Source: Cloeon dipterum (lineage: Eukaryota; Arthropoda; Insecta; Ephemeroptera; Baetidae). Taken from it: a DNA stretch of 64,000 nucleotides. The notes below the pieces were generated by a model. It worked only from the letters and a program-made list of their open reading frames with translations. It had not been told where the DNA came from and did not search any database. Shown here piece after piece: positions 37,112 through 47,899 of this stretch; position 1 is the stretch's first letter, and the number at the start of each line of letters is the position of its first letter. A program made the position numbers and the translations under genes. The stretch covers positions 32,447,681 to 32,511,680 of the forward strand of contig NC_088786.1 of assembly GCF_949628265.1 (NCBI RefSeq), given 5' to 3'.

Positions 37112-40100
37112 ATGGGCGGTGAGGACAAGAGAGCTGAATTTGAGCTTCTGAAGAAGCACCTGAAGAGTATAGTTGTTATGTCAAAGAGAGTGCTCACCCC
37201 AGGAGGCCTGGCACATGAATACCAAGATCAAATTGGCAAGCCGATGGACTTTGGTAAATTTGGTGTATACTCAATGGTCAACTTGTTGAAGCTGATGCCA
37301 GACACATTCATCTTGGTGCAAGTATTAATGAATCAATTTGAAAACATAATTATACTCATTCAATTTAATTTATGAATTAAGGCTGAATCGCAAGGTCGAA
37401 GTATATTGACTGTCCAGTTGAAGGACTTCAGTAAAGTGGGCCACATCCACGAAATGGTTGTCAATCAGCGCTGCAACAAAGTGTTTGGTATGGTCAAGAC
37501 AAACTGGAACACGTATGCTCCCAACAATCATACAGCCAATAGACCAACACAAGGCAAGAAAACATATCATTAAATATTTCTTTTGAAATAAACTTAGATA
37601 TTTGACAATTTTTCAAAAAGATATCAATAATTTTACTGGTGTGATCTTAAGTACTAACTTGAAATAACAGTAATTCATTAAATTTATTAATAATAATTTA
37701 CTGGACACCAGCAACGTGCGACTAAATAACAATTTTGTTTCCAATATTAATTTGAGAAATATTTTTATAAACGAAGGAAGTTACTTCTAAACTTGCGCGG
37801 AAATTAATTCAGGATGGACAGCTATTATATTGCAATTTATAATTGTGTTAACAATTAGGTTGGTGGTTAATATCATACAATTTTTTGACATAAATCGGTT
37901 TTTTTATTGTAATTAATGGCCGCTTGAAATAGGTTGCTTTATAATCGCTGTTAAGTTTTCGTATTTACTAATGTGTTGAATCAGTAATTCAAACTGGAGC
38001 TGTTTTTTACTCTCTTAAACCTCTGCTCAGCACATCCCGTGGGATATGAGCTCTCCAAGTCCCAATTTCACCTCTGAGCAGATAACATTGGGTCCGAAGT
38101 GGCCGCAAAAGAGCTTGGGCTCTATGTGGCCATATTTTCGCTTCCATTCACTGGGGTGTTTTATTGAAACACCAGACTTTTTTTGTCTTAAAGCCGCTGG
38201 ATCAGTGCGAAAACCAGCCTGCTTAGCTATTTGAGCATTTCTAGTCCCTTAATTAATCACCTTTTACCACCTCTGACAATGGACAGCCAGTATCCCCGAA
38301 CTGCTCATATATCTCCCATTGCTTTGAATCTCTTAAGACTGAGAAAATGCCTTGAAAATGCGAGCCAACAGCGCGCTGGTTCTTTAAATATTTAATTTCA
38401 TTACTTCCCAAATTAGCCATTTATTGTTAATTTAACTGGCTTAAAACCAGCTTTGCCAAGTCTGCTTTTTCGGAATACTGGCCATTAGTGAAAATTCTGA
38501 ATGGAAAAACAAAATAAAATTGCATGTTTTTTGTGTTGTACAAGATTTCTAATCGAAAATGGTATAAAGGTCACACTTGGAAAACGCGTCAAAAGATCAG
38601 TTTTTGGGCACTGTCTTCCCATTTCACGTAGTAAATATTCGGGCAATCCAATTTTTTTTACATTTGATAAATATTGACTATTTTGGGGCAAAACCAGGCG
38701 CACCGAATTGTTTTTCGGAGGGTAAGTATTCTGCTGATGAGGCATGCGGAGCAGTAACAGCCGCTGTGCAGTACAAGTGCGTGATTTAATGTTTTCCCAT
38801 AATATTCAATATTAACTGGCCAACATGAATTAGAATCCGAGCAGTGTTGAGCCATTTGTAAATTTTAAATATTATAGTTTTACTTTTTAAAGCAACAGAA
38901 ATTTATCAGATTACCTCTTAACGCTTGTACTAAAACATATCTGAAGAATTCTAGATAAAAATTAAGTAGCTTCAGGCGTTTTCCTAGAAAAAAATTATCC
39001 TTACAGCGAATATGCATTTTATGAAATTATCCAACTGCCCACACAGACCAGGACTACACACCTCGTAGAAGCCCAGACCGCTACTACCGCCCAAGGAGGC
39101 CAAGGAGCTCCAGTCCTGCGCCCCGACGTCGAAGTCACAGCCCTGAGCAGCAACGCCACCGTCGGTCTAGGTCACCCTCACGCAGCAAGTCTCGACCACG
39201 CCGGAGGTCGCGCAGTAGGAGACGCTCTCCCTCGCGACACAGGTCGGGCAGCAGGAAGCACCGACGCTCATCCACTTCTTCAGATTCCACCCATTCCTCG
39301 CACTCTACCACAACTTCTGAAGAGCGCCATAAATCATCTTCTAAGTTAAAGAAAAAAGTGGAAGAGCCGCCGCAAAACACCAACAACGCAACGAGCGGCG
39401 AGGAATGGGCTCCCACTTTAGAGAGCACAAGTGATGAGTCGCCAGTAAGGACTCAGCCGTCAGTAACCAGCAATCTGGAAATGTCAAAAATCACACAGTT
39501 GACCAGAGTCTTGATGGCAATAAATCTTCCTTTTGCGCCCAAAGGAAAGCAAGCCTCAGCTGAATCGGACCCAAAGGTTTTTAATTAATTATTATGAGTT
39601 TTTTCATGGGAACTATGCTTGTGAATAGCATTATAATTTTTTCGAAATTGCTAAAATAAATCTATCGAGTACTTAAAACTGGCGAGGGTGAAGAAATGGT
39701 CTGCAAGAAAACGCTAATAATCTAAAAAGTGTTTGGATTTGAATTTAAAATTTATTGGACCTACTTTATAGAAACCTTTATTTTATCATATCACATCTCC
39801 ATATTTATTATAATATATGGGTGTCCCATTTTTTGGCTGTTAAATTGAATCATATATATACATACGCCTTTTAAAATGCGCTTTATTCTTATTCTTTGCA
39901 AAACTATTGCCCTTAACATAAGTAAACTGTAAAATTGCTTTACTACAGAGAGAGAGAGAGAGAGTACATTTTAAACCTTGAGTAAATTTGCCGATATGAT
40001 TTTTGCACAATTTTTATTTTCACGTGTGATGTTGGGTTAGTTGAGAGGTTTCTGCTACCATAATTTCAGGCCAAAATATTTTATGTTATGTTCAAGCAGG

Positions 40101-43100
40101 TTAAAGTGCTTGCCCACTTTCTGGCACATTTTGAAAGATTTGATTTTAGAAAATCAATGATACATCAACAACTTATTCAGTTATGAATTAAAATATAGTT
40201 ATTTAACATAGTGCCAGTGCCTAAAAAATAATGTAGAATAATTCTCGGAATTTTTAATCAAATTAAATAACATTTCAGGCAGCAAATATCTCTGAGAGAG
40301 GTACAAAGAGGTCAATGGACACAATCCCATTAGAAGGGAACGCGGCAACAACAACTGCTGCTGCTACTACCAGAGGAGATGAAATCGTTAACCCACCTGC
40401 AAAGAAGGTTGGAGAAGAGACCATCTCATCTTCTACATCCGCTAGCATTCCCCCCCTGAACCCTGCGAAACAAAACTTTGGCTCATTTTACCAACAAACA
40501 AATTATGTCAGTCAGTCTGTTCGTGATGATAACGACTCTTTGGATAGCATGTCTATCTCGACATTCTGCAGCCAAGAGCCGCGGCGTCCGCTGAACGCGC
40601 CGGTGCATGGCGCCACTCTGCCCAGTTATGTGCTGAGAAACCTGACTCGTTTGATACAGAAGTACCCAAAAGGAATTGAGGCTTCTCAGCTCTGCAATAT
40701 GTACAAAGTAGGTTTATTTTCCTCTCTGCATGAATGTAAAATGAGCCAAAGTTAATTGCTGCTTTATTTTGATTTTCAGAATTAATTTTTTTCCCTTTCC
40801 AGACCTGCTATGACCAAGTTTTGAGAGTGCAAGACTATGGGTTTAACACCCCTGAGGAAATGGTCACCGCCATGCCTGGTCAATTCATCATGAGCGGCAC
40901 AAACAACAACATCATGGTATCCTGCCCTGCTGGTGCCCCATCAGGTAAGAAGTGTTAAATGTGCGCAATTTTTGCACATATATTAAGATGTATGGCATTG
41001 GTGTGTTACTATTGCAGTCGCAACAGTCCCTAAAGCAACAGTTCAAACAGAAGTTGCCGCAGCCCCAAGAGCAGCAGTTCCTTCTGATCCACGCCGGCTT
41101 CTACCTCTGGACTTAAAAATGAGGATTAGAGAAATTTCTTCATCTTTCAAAAATGGCGCTACACCTGAAGCTATTGATCAGCGATATAAGGTATACTGGC
41201 GACTATTGCTTCCAAGGAAACCGATGTATTGTAACATCATGAGTTAAGAGATATCACTAGTGGATCATTTTTTATTCTTCTGAGTTTGTGAGTTATGGCG
41301 GGGCCCCAAAGGTTACAAATCACTTCTAAATTGAATGTGAAGCCAATTTTCATTCGCTATATTTTATAGGTAGATTCTACTTAACAAAAAAAAAAAAAAA
41401 AAAAATCAATCGGTGCGGGTCACTTTCACCTGTCCAGTTCAGTCCTTTATATTATTTAGACTACATCCGGGAAAATGACCAATGGCTCTGTAAAGGTTGG
41501 AGATAATTCATAATTTTTTTGTGTGACTGGGAGGTCATGTAGCTTTATTTTTCACGAAGATAAAATTAATAATTCCTGGGAGGCGAAAAAATGGCCACAT
41601 TGGGCCCAAGCTCCATGTTATCCGCTTGGCGGTGTTATTGGGACCAGGTGAGCTCATAGCCCGACGGGACGTGCTGAGCAGAGGCTAAAAATAGTGTATG
41701 CTTCAATTAATTTTGAATTTGTCAAATTCTTAAAATCCAATCGTTGAATCGTAAATTCACACCACCAGGCATCATATAAGAAAGGTTACATGAATTCAAA
41801 TGATTTCTTAAACTTTGAAATGTTATAAAAAATCAAGTTTGTCAATTAATGTCTTGTTAATTCTCATCTACTTGGAGCAGGCGCTTTACAACACTGGCCT
41901 TGATCCTGCTAGATACGGCTTCAACACTCTCAAGGAAATGCTTCAAAATATCGATGGGATTAAAGTGGAGACTTTGGGAGTTATGACTAGGGTGATGCCA
42001 AACATCAGGACCACAGCCCCCAATTTGATAGAGACCACTAGGGCGATGCCAAACATCAGGACCACAGCCCCCAATTTGATAGAGACCATTACTATAAACG
42101 ATGAGGTGGAACCTCTAATAATTTTTCCTTTGATTTTAATATTTTCATTGATATTTTGCTAGTTCTTCATAGACAAGCATGATAGATTTGTCCGCGTCGG
42201 TTACGTCCTAGATGCGATGCCCAACAAGTTCACCCCGTCTCAGCCTAATATGTCTGTTGTTGTGTGTGAAGTCTACTCTCCCGCCCGCTTCTACATCCAA
42301 TACCAAAAATTCCAGACCAAAATTGATATTTTGATGGAGGAGCTAAGGTACTCGCGTAAATTTGCAGTACATTTTTAATTTCTCATGGTAAGCTGCCTCC
42401 AGGAAATGCTACAGTGGCAATGTCAATGACTTTCGTCTGGCCAGAATGGAAGAGGGAGTGTATGTGGCAACACAATATATGCAAAAGTGGCACCGTGGTG
42501 TGATTAGCAAAGTTCTAAGCCACACTACAGCTATGGTATGGTTGTATATTTTAAATTAGTGTGTGCTCTTTGTTTTCAAGTAAAGTCTTATGATTGAGAC
42601 CTACAAAAGAGAAAAATTCTTGGGACTTTCACTTCTTGGGAAATCACTCCTAAAACATGCTTATCAAAGAAAATGTTAATTGTTCTTGGCACTTTCTAAA
42701 AGAGTTAAAAGTCTTTTGAGAAGATCTTAGCATTTGCCAAAAATCAGTAATTTTGTAACTATTTTAACTGCTTAGCATATAATTTAAAATTTAAATACTC
42801 AACAACATGAACTTTCACCAGCTTTCATTATTTAAGTTTTAAGTTAGACCTGGAAATTTTTTGTCATGAAACTGCCATAATTATTTTTTCAGTCTTTTAA
42901 ATATTCTCACCTCATTTTGTCTCTTCAATTATAGTGTTTAAAATTAAAAGCCATATTTTAACTGGAAACTATGGATTTTTTAATTTCCCTTCCTTGTAAG
43001 CTTCAAGAATCATATGAATTGAGGAGCGCCATCAAGGTATACCGATTATTAATTAATTTTGACATAGGTTTCCTATGTGGACTTTGGAACCGACGAAGAA

Positions 43101-45777
43101 AAGAACATCACTGACCTTTACTACTTGCTGGACAAGCCTGCGCTTAAAGTGCACATGATGTCTGCAGTAGCAGAGCTTAACAACGTGAAGCCTTTAGGAC
43201 CTGAGGGTTGGACCACCACCGCTAGAGAGAGATTTTCTGAGCTTGTGGGTTCCAACTCCTTGGTTGCCAAATACAGGTCTGGAGGAACGGTGAGCATACT
43301 AAAATTATTTTATTGATATGTTTTCACACTTCAAGCTCGCCTATTAACTGTCCACAGTGCAGTTTAGATGTTTGAACATATTTTATGAATAAGTAACAAC
43401 AAATAAAATTAATAATTTAATAATATGTTTAATTTTGATTCTTTAAGATGCAAGGCCAAACTTTGAAGCTTAGCCTGTCCCAAGTAGACATCACGACGCA
43501 GCGCATAGTGCTTGATGTGGCCGAGCACTTGATTAACGAGGAGCACGCCACTTACATCGAACCCATGGCCAGCACTAGAGTTGAGCTTGTACCTCCAGAG
43601 ACCAGGGCGCACAACGCTGAGCCTTCCACGCCCAGCTTCCAGCAATCGAGTGTGCACGGCCGCTTTTCTAATGTCGACCTGACACCTTCTATGGAAGAGA
43701 TGCATGCCCAACAGCAGGCTGTTGCCTTCACGGCCGAAGTTGGCATGGTGACCAGCATTTTGCAGGTATGGAGATATTCAAATTAAAATATATTTGAGAT
43801 CGGATGCGAGTTTTAAATCGAGGTAGAACAATAAACAAAACAACGACGTACTTGGATTGTTTCTGATGGTCAATATGCTTAAGAATTGACCCCAAAATCG
43901 CCATGTTGTATGGTCTGGTCATGTATGTCTCGCAAAACCTAATTAACCTTGAAGTCCCCTTAGGGATGGGGTGGGTTCTAAACCCTTAAAATAAATGACC
44001 ATATATTATATGTTAATCATATATACGACTGAAGACCACTACTTGCATTTTAGAGGTCTCACAATCAGCCAGCCGCCTAATTGTGGGATATGGTAAACCG
44101 TCGTAAATTTTGCCAAGCTTTTCCAGCTGCTGGTAAAAAAACTCGAAAAAAATTTAGAGATGTCCGCCTCTTTTGGCAAAACTTTACTTTTAAATTATAT
44201 CTGCCGCCAAAAATTCGGTTGCAGTCAGCCGTGCTTAAAATCACGCGGCTAATGTTGAATGAATTTTACGTTTGTACACTTTGAACGTAACTATCTAGAT
44301 AAAGAGGAAAATTCTCACCATTTTCATATGTTATTCCCCTTTTAGTGAAGAACATTTTGGCTACTTTAAAATTTTTATCCCTTTCAAAATGGAAGAATTT
44401 TGCTATATTTTCGAACTAAATATGTTACAGACCTACCTTGTTGGTCATTCATTGGGAATATTTTTAGCATGAATTGAGAATTGAAGACAATTTTAAAACT
44501 AATATTCCTCGACGATAAGAACACAATACATGTAAACTTGGTTGGGAAAAATCTCAATGTGAAAATTTGGCTAACTTAGAGCACCTGATAAATAGGCAAT
44601 TCTTGGTTTCCTTCTGAAGTTTTTTTGCCATGGATATATATGCTCAAGGACAATACTCACACCAAATTTCCATACGTGTCAATAGTGGTATCCACATAGT
44701 TTAGGTAATGCCTGTTAAAAAATATTTTTTATAGATTGCTATATTGTTTATAGAATTAATTTATTGAGGTTTTGCATTGATTTTTAGCTAATGGAATATT
44801 TCTAATTTCCAAGGTTTTAACACTGTAATAATAAGGAATAAATAATAATGTCTTTTAGTCAAGTCTGTGTTGGTTAATTATTAATTTAATTTATGATTTG
44901 TTTTTTCTAGGACATCAATCGGAAATTGTCAACCAAGTATGGTGAGCGCGTGGTTGTGGAGGCACTTGAAAAAGTTAGGCTTAAGCCATTCGCTGACACT
45001 GGTAAGAATAGCATAATATACATATCATTTCCCCACATTCCTGCCAATTTTAAATATAGGTTTTCCTTTTTAATTTTTTTAAAAACTTTTGACAACAATG
45101 ATTTTCAAAAATAAAATTATAAAGGGAATTAAATCGGTATTCAGAAAGGATTAAGGTTGAAGTAAATATAAAAGTAAGATACCTTTTCAATTTGTCTCAA
45201 CAGGAAACTATATTAAAAATTTTAGACAATTTAAATGAGGTCAGTGTAACCTAATTCACATAGCGATTGACTGCACAAAAACTCGATATATTATGTACTT
45301 TCCTAAACTTTGGATCTTTTGCAAGACGTATGTGGGTAAATCGCCACAGATCCAAACATAGCCTTTTATTATGGGTTAAGAAATCCTTATCTAAGAGGGT
45401 AGCAATTTAACTGCTCCAATTTGTAACAATAAAACCCCCCTATTTTTTCAGATGTAACCACTCTGAGCCACATGAGCAACATGCTGTGGAGCAGCTTGTT
45501 TCCACCGCTCGCGCCTCTCGCAGCCGGTGGCCAAAACCTGCTGGACCTAAATAGCCGCTTGCCCTCCACCAGAGGCACCACAGTGGCTGCTGCCCCGATG
45601 ATGCCAATGATGCCTTCCATGGTGCCAAACATGCAGCCCACAGCGGCTCGTGCCAACCTGGCAGCTCACCACCCACAGTTGGCGTCGATGATCACCCCCC
45701 AGGGCATCAGACCACCCATGGAACGCAAGCCCACTATCATGGACTTGGTGAAGGCGGAATGTGGTAATAGGCAATAG
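37112..45777 (+). CDS. TDRD5: LOTUS/Tudor-domain protein, TDRD5/tejas type
   Basis: Germline nuage protein family acting in the piRNA pathway: LOTUS domains bind RNA or Vasa-type helicases, and Tudor domains bind methylated arginines. Thirteen coding exons: 37112-37321, 37382-37553, 39047-39576, 40279-40707, 40803-40944, 41018-41190, 41881-42105, 42163-42347, 42403-42535, 43068-43289, 43448-43765, 44911-45001, 45452-45777, giving 1051 aa. LOTUS1 is about residues 5-95, LOTUS2 about 415-485 (starting LPSYVLRNLTRL, with DYGFNTPEEM), LOTUS3 about 520-600 (with RYGFNTLKEM). The single Tudor domain is about 660-800 and contains EVYSPARFYIQY and VSYVDFGT. An Arg/Ser-rich segment spans about residues 128-215. 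Intron 2 starts with GC (CAAG|GCAAGA). Three LOTUS plus one Tudor fits TDRD5 better than TDRD7/tapas. A 5' UTR exon ending at 36254 probably joins at 37087. Confidence 0.88.
38020..38142 (+). repeat. Intronic repeat, copy A
   Basis: In intron 2 of the TDRD5-like gene. It matches the reverse complement of 41581-41684, starting with CCTCTGCTCAGCAC and running to GTGGCCAT and TTTTCGC. An internal gap of about 20 bp and scattered substitutions separate the copies. Probably an old short transposable element. Confidence 0.75.
39947..39964 (+). repeat. (AG)n microsatellite
   Basis: Pure AG dinucleotide run in intron 3 of the TDRD5-like gene. Confidence 0.9.
41581..41684 (-). repeat. Intronic repeat, copy B (inverted relative to copy A)
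   Basis: In intron 6 of the TDRD5-like gene, the opposite-strand counterpart of 38020-38142. A pure A run of about 20 bases lies near 41385-41405, about 180 bp to its left; whether it belongs to the same element is unclear. Confidence 0.75.
41986..42087 (+). repeat. 51-bp in-frame tandem duplication in a coding exon
   Basis: Two adjacent 51-bp units (41986-42036 and 42037-42087) differ at one base (GTG versus GCG, Val to Ala). They encode two copies of a 17-residue segment containing MPNIRTTAPNLIET in exon 7 of the TDRD5-like gene, just after LOTUS3. Confidence 0.95.
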
Positions 45778-45919
45778 CACACCCTTCTATATTAAATACA
45801 TTATTAAGTAATTTTCAACATATCTAGAGTTAAAATATTAAAACCATATATTTTAAGTGCAAAATGTTCAAGATAATATAAGCAATGAAATTTAATTTTT
45901 TCAGTGATGGGTGTTAAAA

Positions 45920-45925
45920 AATAAA
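45920..45925 (+). terminator. Polyadenylation signal of the TDRD5-like gene
   Basis: AATAAA, 143 bp after the stop codon at 45775-45777. Confidence 0.6.
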
Positions 45926-46264
45926 TTTGCAAAAACTCTTGCATGAGATGTAGTCTTTTATTTAATTTGAAACTTATTTTGCTCGGGACAAATTCATAAA
46001 TCAGCTAGCTAGCTTTCTCTTCCCTCTGCACTTTTTGCTATCTGCAGCCAACTCCCAATTTCTTTGGCGCACAATGAACTTCTGTTATGATCCAATGGGG
46101 AACAACCACAAAGTGTTTTGATTATTGTCACGCCAGAGGAGCACAAGCGAATAAAAAACAAAATTGCCGCTTTCTCTCAATTGAGCGGTGTGCGTTAAAC
46201 GCTTGAGCCACAGCGTGTCTCTCAGGGATCGCTCCAGCTTTGTTCCCTCTCCATGCCAAACGCA

Positions 46265-46271
46265 TATAAAA
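46265..46271 (+). promoter_or_regulatory. TATA box of the His-rich peptide gene
   Basis: TATAAAA 50 bp upstream of the ATG at 46321. Allowing about 30 bp to the transcription start, the 5' UTR would be only about 25 nt. Confidence 0.65.
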
Positions 46272-46320
46272 GGCGAGCACACGAGCCAAATGCAGCTAAT
46301 TTTGATCTCGCGGTGCAATC

Positions 46321-47013
46321 ATGAAGTTCCTAGCCGCGTTTGCCTTCGTCCTAGCCACTTTGTGCATCAGCCTCGGATGGGGCATGCCCGCACAAGACTT
46401 ACAAACTGCTGCTTCAGGACACCACTGTGAGTATTAAAATGTTACAATGTGCTAATTTTAGATTTTAGACTTTTTTAGGGTCCATCGCTTTGAATACGAA
46501 TTTTAATCTTGAAAATGAATCCAGGCAATTAAAAGTAGCAAAGCACTTTCCTAAAATATTAGGTTTTTTCTTCATTGCTAGTTTCATGCAGTGGAATTAT
46601 TGGCTCTATTCCTCAATCTTCGTTAAAACTTTTTCATTAAATCCATTTAGCGCCTCATATAATCTTACAGATTAAATTTAAAACAATTTAAGGTGCAGTA
46701 GATTTCAGGCAAAGTTAATTTAATTCTTGGTTTGCCGTTGCTATTATTTAATAAATTTGTTTAGCCGATTTTGCAGCACATTTAATTCTTCATTAATCGA
46801 TGAATTGTACAAATTTATAAAACTGGCCTTTTATTTTTCTTTTTAAATGACGTACAACAATCATAAACGATATTTTTTGTTTTAGCTCATGGACATGTGC
46901 AAATCAAGGTTTACCGCGGTCCTGACTCTGGTCATGGCAATGAGAAGGATGGACACCACGCACCCTTTGGATACTGGGTTAAGCAGCCTGCTGATGACGA
47001 GCACCACCACTGA
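46321..47013 (+). CDS. Secreted histidine-rich peptide, unknown family (77 aa)
   Basis: Two exons, 46321-46426 and 46886-47013, join in phase 1 at good splice sites (T|GTGAGT and TTTTAG|CT) to a 77-residue precursor. Residues 1-21 form a typical signal peptide (MKFLAAFAFVLATLC core, likely cleaved near LGWG). The mature peptide has ten histidines (34, 35, 37, 39, 52, 59, 60, 75-77) among about 56 residues, ends in EHHH, and carries no cysteine. Its middle reads VQIKVYRGPDSG and its end HAPFGYWVKQPADD. It has its own TATA box and AATAAA (47072-47077). I do not recognise the family. Clustered His suggests metal binding or pH-dependent behaviour, which is inference. The gene model itself is well supported by promoter, signal peptide, splice sites and polyA signal. 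Confidence 0.8.
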
Positions 47014-47071
47014 TCTGTTCAGCTCCAATAATTAATTCTATTTTTTGTAATTTTCAAAGATTATTTTTGCA

Positions 47072-47077
47072 AATAAA
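47072..47077 (+). terminator. Polyadenylation signal of the His-rich peptide gene
   Basis: AATAAA, about 60 bp after the stop codon at 47011-47013. Confidence 0.6.
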
Positions 47078-47091
47078 TTGTTTTCCTGAAA

Positions 47092-47750
47092 TTGATATTG
47101 CGTATATTTTATTTTGAAAAGAAAGAACAAGCACTTCCCAAAATATATCTAAGCAACAACTAATATGAAAATATATTACATATATGCTAATGATCTATGA
47201 TTTTAATTTAAAAAGTTATCTTCGAAGGCTAATATTTTGAAAAATTCCTGGAGGTGTTGGTTCCTTTGATTTTCCCCATTTTAACTGTTCTCTTGGAAAG
47301 TTTTTGAATTTTGCCTTGGGACCAATAGAAGGAAAAAGATATCTTTATTGAAAAAATCCCATAGTGGAAATTTTCCATTTGTACGGCCAGGAAGTGATAC
47401 TTTTTACAAATTTTGCGAGGAAATCAGTTAGAGCACTAGATTGTATTGCAATTGATCTCCATTCAAAATTTTCAAATTTCACTTCCTGCCGTAAAAGCAG
47501 ATGGAAATATTCCAATTTTTAACTAATATTTATATACAGATTTTAATTTTAAAGTCAATTGGCAGGTATAAGGATATGAAAAAATTTGAATTAATTTTAA
47601 AAACAGTTTTCTAGGGTTTGCACCAAATATACGGACCAAAATATTCCATTATCGGCTTCTTTCAAATTGCAATTATGAATAAAAAACTTTCGACTCCGGG
47701 AAATAAAAGTTGGCGACGTGCTAAAAGCTGCAGAGAGAAATTAATCTGGA
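47092..47750. other. Intergenic, AT-rich, upstream of nidogen
   Basis: No coding exon or recognisable RNA seen. It should contain the nidogen promoter, which I could not locate precisely. Confidence 0.5.
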
Positions 47751-47899
47751 GCCATGCAGCGTAGCACAAACTGTGAGTCGTGGATAAATTCGTGTCCTCG
47801 ACCGCCGCGATGGCCTCCGAACTTTGCGCCCTTGGCAGAGGGCAGCAGCTCCGAGTGCCTGGCTGGCTGTGTGTCGCGGCCGGCGTGCCTCCAGAGGAG

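Noticed and set aside
39135-39428. Minus-strand frame of 97 codons over the RS-rich exon
   Set aside because: It is the mirror of the plus-strand RS-coding repeats; the plus frame joins in phase to LOTUS exons on both sides.
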